Shown here in pieces: positions 1 through 7,193 of a stretch of DNA of 16,614 nucleotides. This DNA is from DASUDX01 sp036275365 (GTDB lineage: Bacteria > Pseudomonadota > Gammaproteobacteria > Nevskiales > Nevskiaceae). The notes under the pieces are model-generated. The model did no database searches, had not been told where the DNA came from, and saw only the letters and a list, made by a program, of their open reading frames with translations. Both the position numbers and the translations under genes were made by a program. The DNA lies in the NCBI GenBank assembly GCA_036275365.1, contig DASUDX010000128.1:1-16614 (forward strand), read 5' to 3'. The number at the start of each line of letters is the position of its first letter. The first letter of the stretch is position 1.

Positions 1-267
1 CGCACCGCCGCCAGTCTGGAAAGCGCCTCCCGCGAGCTCGACACCCTGGTCAAGGCCGGCAGTGATGATCTGCTGGTCGGGCTGCAGGAGTTCCGCTTCC
101 TGATGGAAACCTTCTCGCGCTATTCCGAGCCGGTCGGACAGAGCCTGGATTCCACCGCCCGCAACTTCCAGGAGTTCAGCCGCCAGCTGCGCCAGAACCC
201 GGGCGTGCTGCTGCGCGCCGGTGAACCCGAGCCGCCGCTGGCCCCTGCCGCCGAGCCCGCCCGATGA
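1..267 (+). CDS. MlaD/PqiB-like MCE family protein, C-terminal end (partial)
   Basis: The 5' end lies outside the window. The 88 visible residues form the C-terminal helical tail of an MCE (mammalian cell entry) family substrate-binding protein of an MlaFED-type ABC transporter, which moves phospholipids or other hydrophobic molecules between inner and outer membrane. The visible part is amphipathic helix with heptad-like spacing, followed by a segment reading NFQEFSRQLRQNPGVLLRAG, which matches the end of many MlaD-type proteins, and then a short Pro/Ala/Glu tail. The MCE beta-barrel itself is not visible, so the family call rests on this tail and on the next gene. The stop codon overlaps the start of the downstream lipoprotein gene by 4 bp (ATGA), showing translational coupling. 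The permease and ATPase genes would be expected further upstream, outside the window. Confidence 0.75.
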   Translation, partial: RTAASLESASRELDTLVKAGSDDLLVGLQEFRFLMETFSRYSEPVGQSLDSTARNFQEFSRQLRQNPGVLLRAGEPEPPLAPAAEPAR

Positions 268-866
268 GCCGAGTCCTGCTGCTGCTGATCCTGCTGGCCG
301 GCTGTGCCGGACGCCCGCCGCCGGCCGAGCGCTTCCATACGCTGGAGCCCGCCCTGCCAGCCGCGCAGACGGACTACGAGCTGCGGCTGTCGGTGCAGCC
401 GGTGGAAGCCTACGGGGTGTACGCCGAGCGCGCCCTGCTGGTGCGTACCGCCGATGGCGCCCTGCGCCAGCAGCCCTACGAGCTGTGGAGCGAGCCGCCG
501 GCGCTGCTGATCGGTGAGGCCCTGCAGCGCCTGCTGCGCGCCGCGCTGGGCGACGCCCAGGTGCATGCGCGGGCCACCCGCAGCCGCCCGGATCTGATCC
601 TGCGGACCCGCCTGCGCCGGCTCGAGCTGGTGCTGGCCCCGGACGGCCCGCAGGCCCAGCTGGGGCTCAGCGTCACCCTCAGCGAGTACGACAACGAGCC
701 GCTGTGGGTGCTGGAGATCGACGAGCAGCAGCGGCTGTCCAGCACCGATGCGGTGGCGGTGGCCACGGCCCAGGCCCAGCTGCTGGAGCGCGCGGCCGCC
801 GCGGTGATCGCGCGGCTGCCCGACCGGCTCGGGGCCACGGCGAGCTCCCCTGAGGCGGCCCCCTAG
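264..866 (+). CDS. ABC-type transport auxiliary lipoprotein (PqiC-like)
   Basis: A 200-residue outer-membrane lipoprotein of the ABC transport auxiliary family (PqiC-like, formerly DUF330), which partners MCE proteins in lipid trafficking. The N-terminus is a short lipoprotein signal peptide, with LLAGC placing the lipidated cysteine at residue 14. Ala at +2 predicts sorting to the outer membrane. The mature part begins with the FHTLEP stretch common near the start of this family (in most members a YYTL-like motif). The middle has alternating beta-strand patterns (residues about 40-160) and the protein ends in a helix and an Ala/Pro/Ser tail. The start overlaps the MCE gene stop by 4 bp and there is no strong ribosome binding site, so translation is probably coupled. 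It is the last gene of its operon: it meets the RND pump gene tail-to-tail and the two stop codons share CTAG at 863-866. Confidence 0.82.
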   Translation: MSRVLLLLILLAGCAGRPPPAERFHTLEPALPAAQTDYELRLSVQPVEAYGVYAERALLVRTADGALRQQPYELWSEPPALLIGEALQRLLRAALGDAQVHARATRSRPDLILRTRLRRLELVLAPDGPQAQLGLSVTLSEYDNEPLWVLEIDEQQRLSSTDAVAVATAQAQLLERAAAAVIARLPDRLGATASSPEAAP

Positions 867-3800
867 GCGCCGCCCGCGGGTTCGATGGCCGGTGGCAGCA
901 GCTTGTACATCACCGGGGTGATCAGCCGGCCGATCAGGGTCGAGCTGACCAAGCCGCCGATGATCACCCAGGCCATCGGCGAGTAGAGTCCGGCACCCTG
1001 CAGCGCCAGCGGCAGCAGGCCGCCGATGGCGGTCAGCGAGGTCAGCAAGATCGGCAGGAAGCGCACCTCGCCGGCCTCGGCGATGGCCTCGTCGAGCGCG
1101 CGACCCTCGCGACGCAGCTGATTGGTGAAGTCCACCAGCAGGATCGAGTTCTTGATCTCGATGCCGATCAGCGCGATGAAGCCGATGATCGCGGTGAACG
1201 AGAGCGAGAAGCCGCTGAGGAACAGCGCCACCAGCCCGCCCATCACGCCCAGCGGGATCACCGTGGCCACGATCAGGGTGGACTTGAAGCTGCCGAACTC
1301 CAGCACCAGCACGGCGAGGATGCCGAACACCGTCACCAGAATGGCGGCACCGAAGCCTTCCAGACTTTCCGCGCTGCTCTTGGCCTCGCCGCCGAGCTCG
1401 TAGCGGTAGCCGGCCGGCCAGGGATAGCGGTCGAGCTGGGCCTGGATCTGCGCGGTCACCGCCTGGGTGTTGTAGCCGGTACGGGTGTAGCCGGTGAGGA
1501 TCACCGCACGCTCCCGGTCCAGGCGATCGATGCTGGCCGGCGCCTCCACCAGCACCGGGGTGGCGAGCTGGGCCAGCGGCACCTGACCGCCCTGGCGCGA
1601 GGGCAGGTGCAGGCCCTCCAGCGTGTCCAGGGTGCTGCGGCCCTGCATCGGTGCGCGCAGCACCACCGGATGGTTCTCGCCATCCCGGGTGCGGAACTCC
1701 CCGGCATCGAGTCCAGCCACCGCCAGCCGCACCCGCAGGTCCACCTCGGCCGGACTCAGGCCCAGCAGGCCGGCGCGCTCGGCGTCCACCTGCAGGGCCA
1801 GATCCTGGCGACTGCGACGGACCGGGTTGACCACATCGCGGGTGCCCGCGGTGCTGACCATGAGCTGTTCGATCTCGGCCGAGAGTCGCCGAAGCTCGTC
1901 CAGATCCGGGCCCAGCACGCGGATCGCCAGCGGCGCGGCCACCGGCGGACCGTTCTCGAACTCCTTGAGCACGATGTCCGCCCCGGGCAGGGTGGCGAAG
2001 CCGGCGCGCAGCCGGTCGTAGAGCGCGTCCGCCTCGGCCTCGCGCAGCGGCGTCAGGCTGGCGAACACCTCGGCGTAGTTGGCGGCGAGCTCCTTCTGGA
2101 AGATGTTGTAGTAGATCTGCGGGTTGCCGCGGCCCAGGTTGGCCATCACCTCGCGCACCTGCGGTTCCGCGGCGAGCTGGCGCTCCACCGCGCGCAGCAC
2201 GGTGTCGGTGGCGGCGAGGCTGCTGCCCGGCGGCAGGGTGATCTGCACCAGGAACTGCGGGGTGCCGGCCTTGGGGAACAGCGAGAAGCCGATGGCCGGA
2301 ACCAGCAGCAGACTGGCCAGGAACAGCACCGCGGAGAGCCCGGCGGCGGCCAGCGGCCGCGCCAGCGCCCGGGCCAGCAGCGGCGCATAGACACGGCGGA
2401 TGCCGCGCATCACCGCCTGCAGAAACACATTGCCCTCGGCGGAGGCCTCGCGCGGCAGGAAGCGGCTGGCGAGGAAGGGAATCACCGTCAGCGAGACCAG
2501 CAGCGAGGCGCTGACGGTGAACACCACCGCCACCGGCAGCGACTGGATGAACTTGCCCGGATTGCCCGGCAGCATCAGCAGCGGCAGGAAGGCGAACAGC
2601 AGGGTGGCGGTACAGCCGACCACCGCGAGCGCGATCTGGCGGGTGGCGAGGATGGCCGCCTCCACCCGGGGATGGCCCATGCGCAGGAAGCGGGCGATGT
2701 TCTCGGTGACCACGATGCTGTCGTCCACCAGCAGGCCCAGCGCCACCACGAAGCCGGCGATCGACAGCTGGTTGAGCGAGAAGCCGGCGAAGTGCAGCGC
2801 CGCCAGTCCGCACAGCAGGGACAGCGGAATCGACACCATCACCACGCCGGCGGCACGCAGGCCCAGGGGCAGCAGGGTGACCAGGACCAGGGCGATGGCG
2901 ATGATGAAATCCGCGCTCAGCTGGCCGAGCCGGCGCTCCACATTCTCGGCCTGCTCGAAGCCCACCTCCAGACGGATGTCGGCGGGCAGGGTGGCGACGA
3001 ACTCCGCCAGGGCCCGATCCAGACCCTCGCGGGTGACGAAGATGTTCTGCCGGTCCTTCTGGTTGGCGGTCACCCACACCGCGCGCTGGCCCTGATAGCG
3101 GGCGGTGTACTCCTCGGCGGCGTGGTCCCAGCTCACCTCGGCCACATCGCCGAGGCGCACCTGCCCCCCTGGCCCTCCACCGACCACGGTGGCGCGCACC
3201 TGCTCGAGACTGGTGTAGGCGCCGCTGGTCTGCAGATTGAAGCGGCGCGGTCCGGCCTCGACCGGCCCACCGGGAATGCTGGTGTTCTCGGCGCGCACCG
3301 CCTCCAGCACCGTCGCCGCATCCAGCCCCAGCTCGGCCAGCCGCTTGAAGTCCAGCGCCACCCGCAGCTCGCGCTCCGGGTAGGCCCAGGTCCTGGCCTC
3401 GCGCACGCCCGGCACGCGCTCGAAACGGTCCTGCAGCGCCTCGGCCACGGCGCCGAGCCGGGCGTAGCTGGCCGTCTCCGAGACCAGCGCCACCTGCACG
3501 ATGTTGACGAGGCCCGGGTTGATCTTCTTGACCTCCAGACGGGTCACCCCGGCGGGCAGGCTGGATCGCAGCGCGGTCACCTCGCGGGTGATCTCGTCGT
3601 ACTTGCGGTCGGCGTCGATCGACACCTCGAACTCGGCACGGATGATGGCGAGGCTGTCGTCGCTGCTCGAGACCATCTCCTTGAGGTCATCCAGGGCGTT
3701 GATCGCATCCTCGATCGGCTCCACCACCTGGCGTTCCATCTCCAGCGGATCGGCACCTGGATAGACCGCGATCACCGTGAAGGCCGAGATCGGGAAGTAC

Positions 3801-3913
3801 GGATCCTCGGTGCGCGGGATGTCGCGCAGGCTGCTCAGACCGATCGCCACCAGCAGGGCGAAGAAGGTGGCGGTGAAGGCGACATTGCGGACCGCGAATT
3901 CGGCCAGGCGCAT
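863..3913 (-). CDS. RND-family multidrug efflux permease (AcrB/HAE-1 type)
   Basis: A 1016-residue inner-membrane pump of the resistance-nodulation-division superfamily, driven by proton influx and exporting hydrophobic or amphiphilic compounds through the adaptor and channel encoded just upstream. The architecture is the usual one: a first membrane helix at about residues 11-30, a large periplasmic loop, helices 2-6 at about 325-530, a second periplasmic loop, and helices 8-12 at about 855-1005. The proton-relay aspartates are present in the GLLVDDSIVV motif (Asp397, Asp398), and the partner lysine of helix 10 is Lys921 in the EIKNSILLVDF motif. An intact relay argues for an active proton-coupled pump of HAE-1 rather than heavy-metal type. 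The length is near the usual 1020-1050. An AGGAG site 6 nt before the ATG overlaps the adaptor stop codon region; the gap to the adaptor gene is 3 bp. It is the last gene of the tetR-channel-adaptor-pump operon. Substrate is unknown. Confidence 0.93.
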   Translation of the reverse strand: MRLAEFAVRNVAFTATFFALLVAIGLSSLRDIPRTEDPYFPISAFTVIAVYPGADPLEMERQVVEPIEDAINALDDLKEMVSSSDDSLAIIRAEFEVSIDADRKYDEITREVTALRSSLPAGVTRLEVKKINPGLVNIVQVALVSETASYARLGAVAEALQDRFERVPGVREARTWAYPERELRVALDFKRLAELGLDAATVLEAVRAENTSIPGGPVEAGPRRFNLQTSGAYTSLEQVRATVVGGGPGGQVRLGDVAEVSWDHAAEEYTARYQGQRAVWVTANQKDRQNIFVTREGLDRALAEFVATLPADIRLEVGFEQAENVERRLGQLSADFIIAIALVLVTLLPLGLRAAGVVMVSIPLSLLCGLAALHFAGFSLNQLSIAGFVVALGLLVDDSIVVTENIARFLRMGHPRVEAAILATRQIALAVVGCTATLLFAFLPLLMLPGNPGKFIQSLPVAVVFTVSASLLVSLTVIPFLASRFLPREASAEGNVFLQAVMRGIRRVYAPLLARALARPLAAAGLSAVLFLASLLLVPAIGFSLFPKAGTPQFLVQITLPPGSSLAATDTVLRAVERQLAAEPQVREVMANLGRGNPQIYYNIFQKELAANYAEVFASLTPLREAEADALYDRLRAGFATLPGADIVLKEFENGPPVAAPLAIRVLGPDLDELRRLSAEIEQLMVSTAGTRDVVNPVRRSRQDLALQVDAERAGLLGLSPAEVDLRVRLAVAGLDAGEFRTRDGENHPVVLRAPMQGRSTLDTLEGLHLPSRQGGQVPLAQLATPVLVEAPASIDRLDRERAVILTGYTRTGYNTQAVTAQIQAQLDRYPWPAGYRYELGGEAKSSAESLEGFGAAILVTVFGILAVLVLEFGSFKSTLIVATVIPLGVMGGLVALFLSGFSLSFTAIIGFIALIGIEIKNSILLVDFTNQLRREGRALDEAIAEAGEVRFLPILLTSLTAIGGLLPLALQGAGLYSPMAWVIIGGLVSSTLIGRLITPVMYKLLPPAIEPAGGA

Positions 3914-3916
3914 GGG

Positions 3917-4987
3917 CTACTCCTGAACCTGGACGCGCTCGCCATCGCGCAGATAGGCCGCCCCGGCGGTCACCACCCGGGCATCGGCCGGCAGCGGCTG
4001 CTCCAGCGCGGCGCGCTCGCCATCGAGAAAGGCGATGGCCACCAGCGCCTCGCGCACGGTGTTGTCGGCCTCCAGCAGATAGATGCGGCTGGCCCGCTGA
4101 TCGCCCTCCACCAGGGCGGCGAGCGGCAGGTAGCTGCGGGTTCCGGTCTCGCGCGGCAGGATCCGGGCCGAGCCGATCAGGCCGCTGGCCAGGGCGCCGG
4201 CATCGGGCCCGGTGCCCGGTTCGGGCGGGGCGAGGGCCAGTTCCACCCGGTAGGTGCCGCTGGCGGGATCGGCGGCGGCGCTGATCTCCGCCACCGTGGC
4301 CGCGAAGCGCTGGCCGGGCAGGGCGTCGAAACGCACCTCGGCGGGATCGCCGGTGCGCACCCGCACCGCATCGCGGTCCGCCACGCCCCCGCGCAGCACC
4401 ATGCCGCTCTGGCTGCGGCTGAGCTCGAGCACCGGCTGCCCGGCCTGCACCAGCGTCCGTGGATCGGCGAGCCGGCGCAGCACGCGGCCGGCCGCCGGGG
4501 CCACCAGCTCGGCATAGCCGCGGTTGTAGCGCACGGCGTCGAGCTGGGCGCGTGCCACCGCCTCGGCCGTGGCCAGATCATCCAGCTGCTCGCGGGTCAC
4601 CACATCCTCGGCGAACAGCTGCTGCCCGCGCGCCAGATCGCGCTGGGCCTTGCGCTGGGCCTCCTCGGCCTGGGTGAGCTGGGCGTCGATCTCGGCGACC
4701 TCCAGGCGCGCCAGCACCTGGCCAGCTGCAACCGTCTCGCCTTCGCGCACGCCGATGGTGGCGATCACGCCGCCGATCTTGAAGGCGAGGGTGGCGGTAT
4801 CCCGGCTCGCCGACACCCCGACCAGGCGCACCGCCGGCTGCACCGGACCGGTCTCTACCCGGGCCACCTGCACCCGCCGCAGCGCGGCGGTCTCGGCGGC
4901 CGGCGGCGCCGGCTCGGTGCAGGCCGCCAGCAGCAGGCCGCAGCCCAGCAGGGCCGCAGAGCGGACGGAAAGACGATCAACGGTCAT
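3917..4987 (-). CDS. RND efflux periplasmic adaptor (HlyD/AcrA-type membrane fusion lipoprotein)
   Basis: A 356-residue periplasmic adaptor linking the RND pump to the outer-membrane channel. The signal peptide is of lipoprotein type: LLLAAC puts the lipidated cysteine at residue 23, so the protein is probably anchored in the inner membrane by lipid, as in AcrA. In order: first half of the lipoyl domain (about 65-98, with GGVIATIGVREGETVAAGQVLARL-like pattern), a short alpha-helical hairpin (about 98-152), second lipoyl half (about 158-190), beta-barrel domain (about 195-270) and the membrane-proximal domain to the end. The short hairpin and total length are at the low end for the family. It overlaps the upstream channel gene by 4 bp (ATGA) and is followed after 3 bp by the pump gene, so all three are surely co-translated. 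No odd residues or frame breaks are seen. Confidence 0.92.
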   Translation of the reverse strand: MTVDRLSVRSAALLGCGLLLAACTEPAPPAAETAALRRVQVARVETGPVQPAVRLVGVSASRDTATLAFKIGGVIATIGVREGETVAAGQVLARLEVAEIDAQLTQAEEAQRKAQRDLARGQQLFAEDVVTREQLDDLATAEAVARAQLDAVRYNRGYAELVAPAAGRVLRRLADPRTLVQAGQPVLELSRSQSGMVLRGGVADRDAVRVRTGDPAEVRFDALPGQRFAATVAEISAAADPASGTYRVELALAPPEPGTGPDAGALASGLIGSARILPRETGTRSYLPLAALVEGDQRASRIYLLEADNTVREALVAIAFLDGERAALEQPLPADARVVTAGAAYLRDGERVQVQE

Positions 4988-6423
4988 GGCAGGCTCCGGG
5001 CCAGCAGGGCGGGGGGCAGGACAAAGGCGGCGGTGGCGTATTCGAGTTCGGCCTCGGCGCGCAGGCGGTCGAAGCCCGCCACCGCGAAGCCCAGCTCGGC
5101 CTCGGTGCGGGCGCGTTCGGCATCGAGGAATTCCAGCTGCGAGCGCTGACCCGCATCGCGCTGGCGCTGGGCAATCCGGAACGACTCGCTGGCCGCGCGC
5201 AGGCGCGCACCGGCGGTCTCCAGCGCCGACTCGGCGGTGCGCAGCTCGTCCTCGCTGCGACGGCGGGCGAGATCCAGCGCCCGTGCCAGCTCCTCGCGGC
5301 GGGCGCGCAGGGCCTGGGCCTGGCCAAGCGCCTCGTCGACGGCGCTGCGGCGCTGGCCGCCGTCGAACAGGGTCCAGCTCAGCACCAGCGAGGCGGTGTG
5401 CACCTCGGCATCGCGCTGATGCCGGTAGGTCTCGCCCTGGTAGCCGCTGTCCGCGGCCAGCGCCAGCGTCGGCTGGTAGCGATCGCGGGCCAGCTCGGCC
5501 GCCTGCTCGGCGGCGCGGATGCCGGCCTCGGCCTGGCGCAGCTCGGGGCGGCGCTGCGCACCCTCGGCGGAAGCGGACGCCGGGACCGCCGGCGCCGGCA
5601 CGGCATCGAGCGGGACCGATACCCGCACCGGGGCCTCCTCCTCGGCATTGCGCAGCAGGTTGAGATAGCGCCGTGCCTGGCGCACCTGGTTCTCCGCCAC
5701 CTGCAGCCGCTGGGTCACCGCCAGCACCTCGGCTTCGGCGCGCAGCACCCGGTCGCGGGTTGCCTGGCCACTGCTGAGTAGGGCCTCGGCCACGCGCTGG
5801 TTCTCGATCAGGGTGTCGAGGCTGGCCTGCAGGATGCGCTGCCCGGCCTCGGCCTGGCCCAGCGTGTAATAGGCCTGGCGCAGGTCCCGCACCAGCGTGC
5901 GGGCGAAGGCCTCGCGCTGGGCCTCGCGGCTGTCCAGCAAGGCGGCCTGCAGGCGTATCTGGCTGCCGATCTGCGGGGCGTAGAGCGGAAGGCTCAGGGT
6001 CAGCCGGGTGTCCTGTTCGCGCTCGCGCAGGAAGGTGATCCGGCTGTTGTCGATCATCGGGAAGCGGGTCGGGTTCTCGCTCTCCGCGGTCAGCTGGTTC
6101 AAGGTCTGGTAGATCGGGTTGACCAGATCACCGGTCGGGATCTCGGTGAAGCGGCCGCCCTCGCTCACCGTGTAGCGGGCGGCCAGCGCCAGCACCGGCG
6201 CCCGCTTCGCCCGCGCCCCGGCCAGGGCCGCGGCCGCCGCCCTCACCTCAAACTGCTGTGCCTGCAGGCTGTGGTTGCGGGTCAGCGCCTCCGCCAGATA
6301 GCCGGGCAAGGGGTCGGTGGATGCCTCGTCCAGCGCCGCCGCCGGCCCCCCCGCGAGCAGCAGCAGCACCAGCAGGCCGCGCCGGCCCAGTGGACTGGAA
6401 AGGCGTCCAGTGATTAGACGCAT
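4984..6423 (-). CDS. TolC-family outer-membrane efflux channel (first module)
   Basis: A 479-residue outer-membrane factor forming the trimeric exit duct of the tripartite pump. The open frame extends upstream to 6582, but the start at 6423 is preferred because an AGGAG site lies 5 nt before it and a clear Sec signal peptide follows (basic N-terminus, hydrophobic stretch 16-24, likely cleavage after PAAA at residue 30). The protein shows the two-fold OEP repeat: first repeat about 40-275 with an inserted loop rich in Asn/Gln (about 95-130), second about 285-465, both long coiled helices with Ala/Arg/Glu/Gln. The WTLFDGGQRRSAVDEA segment is the typical strand-to-helix junction of the second repeat. 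It follows tetR after 28 bp that contain a terminator-like hairpin, and overlaps the adaptor gene by 4 bp. Confidence 0.9.
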   Translation of the reverse strand: MRLITGRLSSPLGRRGLLVLLLLAGGPAAALDEASTDPLPGYLAEALTRNHSLQAQQFEVRAAAAALAGARAKRAPVLALAARYTVSEGGRFTEIPTGDLVNPIYQTLNQLTAESENPTRFPMIDNSRITFLREREQDTRLTLSLPLYAPQIGSQIRLQAALLDSREAQREAFARTLVRDLRQAYYTLGQAEAGQRILQASLDTLIENQRVAEALLSSGQATRDRVLRAEAEVLAVTQRLQVAENQVRQARRYLNLLRNAEEEAPVRVSVPLDAVPAPAVPASASAEGAQRRPELRQAEAGIRAAEQAAELARDRYQPTLALAADSGYQGETYRHQRDAEVHTASLVLSWTLFDGGQRRSAVDEALGQAQALRARREELARALDLARRRSEDELRTAESALETAGARLRAASESFRIAQRQRDAGQRSQLEFLDAERARTEAELGFAVAGFDRLRAEAELEYATAAFVLPPALLARSLP

Positions 6424-6440
6424 GTCAATCTCCTGACACG
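6424..6440 (-). promoter_or_regulatory. Translation initiation region of the channel gene with inverted repeat around the Shine-Dalgarno
   Basis: Read on the minus strand, TGTCA - GGAGAT - TGACA - TG: two perfect 5-nt arms (6434-6438 and 6423-6427) enclose the Shine-Dalgarno core in a 6-nt loop, and the last base of the right arm is the A of the start codon. The RNA could fold into a weak stem with the ribosome binding site displayed in its loop. The arms are the same half-site letters found in the palindrome upstream of tetR, though in everted order. Function is inferred only. Confidence 0.35.
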
Positions 6441-6471
6441 AAAAAGCCCCTTCAGCCGTTCGGCTGCGGGG
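6441..6471 (-). terminator. Intrinsic terminator/attenuator between tetR and the efflux genes
   Basis: On the minus strand the sequence reads CCCC, one bulged G, CAGCCG, AA, CGGCTG, AA bulge, GGGG, then CTTTTT. This is a strong GC hairpin followed by five T residues (6441-6445), the standard form of a rho-independent terminator. It overlaps the tetR stop codon (6452-6454) and ends 18 bp before the channel ATG. With no room for a separate promoter after it, it probably acts as a partial terminator that lowers efflux gene transcription relative to tetR, or the efflux genes use a promoter inside tetR. Confidence 0.7.
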
Positions 6472-7108
6472 GACTGGAAACCGCCCGGGTCGCCATCTGG
6501 ATGGCCTGCTCGAGAAAGTCCGCCACCGCGATGCCCTGGTGGACGAACACCGCCCCCTTGGTCTGCGCCAGCTGCAGGGCACCGTGGGTGAAGCCCCACA
6601 GCGTCATCGCCACGCAGATCGGATCCCCGATGTCCGCACGGATCGAGCCATCCTTCTGACCGGCCAGCAGCGCCATTACCGTCTGGGCGTGCACCGCCTG
6701 GCCGGCGAGCATCAGCCGGTGCTCCATGCTGGCTTCGTCCTGCAACTGGGGACGATGCGCTTCGAAGCGCGAAAGTGCCGAGAAATAAACAGGAAACTGC
6801 TGTGCGAAGCCGAGGTAGGCACGGCCGATGGCAGCCACCTTGTCGCGCCCGAGCAGAGGCCGGCGCACCACTTCCTCGAAGCGCTGGCGCAGCACCTCCA
6901 GGCCCCGCAGGCAGACGCCGAACTGCAGCTCGGACTTGTCCTTGAAATAGACATAGAGCAGGGCGCGGGACACCCGCGCGGCGGCGGCGATGTCTTCCAT
7001 CTTGGCCGCCTCGTAGCCCTTTTCGAGAAACACCCGCTCGGCGGCGTCGAGGATGTCCTCGCGCCGCTTTTCCTTTTCCTCGAGCCGGCGACCTTCGCTG
7101 GGGTTCAT
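6452..7108 (-). CDS. TetR/AcrR-family transcriptional regulator of the first efflux operon
   Basis: A 218-residue one-component repressor. The N-terminal DNA-binding domain is clear: a basic lead (KEKRREDILDAAERVFLEKG) then the helix-turn-helix at about residues 37-57 with MEDIAAAARVSRALLYVYFKDK, the TetR signature. The C-terminal part (about 70-210) is all-helical and would hold the ligand pocket and dimer interface; it is too variable to name the ligand. It is the first gene of the operon that continues into the channel, adaptor and pump genes, so it most likely represses them and itself. The only good start is the ATG at 7106-7108; no Shine-Dalgarno precedes it beyond a G-run, and a promoter-like pair upstream would place the transcript start at or near the ATG. 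A near-perfect 27-bp palindrome lies 15 bp upstream. Confidence 0.9.
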   Translation of the reverse strand: MNPSEGRRLEEKEKRREDILDAAERVFLEKGYEAAKMEDIAAAARVSRALLYVYFKDKSELQFGVCLRGLEVLRQRFEEVVRRPLLGRDKVAAIGRAYLGFAQQFPVYFSALSRFEAHRPQLQDEASMEHRLMLAGQAVHAQTVMALLAGQKDGSIRADIGDPICVAMTLWGFTHGALQLAQTKGAVFVHQGIAVADFLEQAIQMATRAVSSPPQPNG

Positions 7109-7114
7109 GCCCCC

Positions 7115-7143
7115 ACGCTAGTGATTCGTTGACACGATGTCAA
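7115..7143 (-). promoter_or_regulatory. Candidate sigma70 promoter of tetR and the efflux operon
   Basis: On the minus strand, a perfect -35 TTGACA (7143-7138), a 17-nt spacer and a -10-like TAGCGT (7120-7115), which keeps the three most conserved -10 positions (T1, A2, T6). A start about 7 nt downstream would fall at the tetR ATG, giving a leaderless or nearly leaderless mRNA. The -35 is one arm of the palindrome at 7123-7149, so a bound repressor would block RNA polymerase. Confidence 0.5.
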
Positions 7144-7149
7144 TGAATC
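7123..7149. promoter_or_regulatory. 27-bp palindromic operator, likely TetR binding site
   Basis: Two 12-bp arms, GATTCGTTGACA and TGTCAATGAATC, around a 3-bp centre CGA; 11 of 12 positions pair. The size and symmetry fit a TetR dimer site, and it sits directly before the tetR gene, covering the candidate -35. It is AT-richer than its surroundings. It lies in the 85-bp gap between the acyl-CoA dehydrogenase gene end and tetR, so autorepression is the simplest reading. Confidence 0.78.
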
Positions 7150-7180
7150 CCCGCCGCGGGGCGGCGGCGCTGGCCGCCGC
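7149..7180. other. GC-rich hairpins after the acyl-CoA dehydrogenase gene
   Basis: Two adjacent inverted repeats: CCCCG-CCG-CGGGG (7149-7161) and GCGGCGGC-GCTG-GCCGCCGC (7161-7180, perfect 8-bp arms). They lie 14 bp past the stop of the minus-strand acyl-CoA dehydrogenase gene and directly before the tetR operator. There is no T-run, so they may be a rho-dependent or weak terminator, or only a consequence of high GC. Confidence 0.3.
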
Positions 7181-7193
7181 GCGCGGGGGTCGG

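Noticed and set aside
120..3077. A 985-codon open frame on the minus strand in another frame over the pump and lipoprotein genes
   Set aside because: Arg/Gly/Ala-rich shadow frame without domain, overlapping two certain genes.
1607..5149. An 1180-codon open frame on the plus strand opposite the RND pump and adaptor
   Set aside because: Antisense shadow in GC-rich DNA with few stop codons; the minus strand encodes an intact pump with its proton-relay residues.
6424..6582. A longer N-terminus of the first channel protein starting at 6582
   Set aside because: It would overlap tetR and its terminator, and would place 53 residues before a clear signal peptide; the start at 6423 has a good Shine-Dalgarno.
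7152..7157. A rightward promoter using the TTGACA at 7129-7134
   Set aside because: The position for the -10 is CGCCGC, and there is no plus-strand gene downstream.
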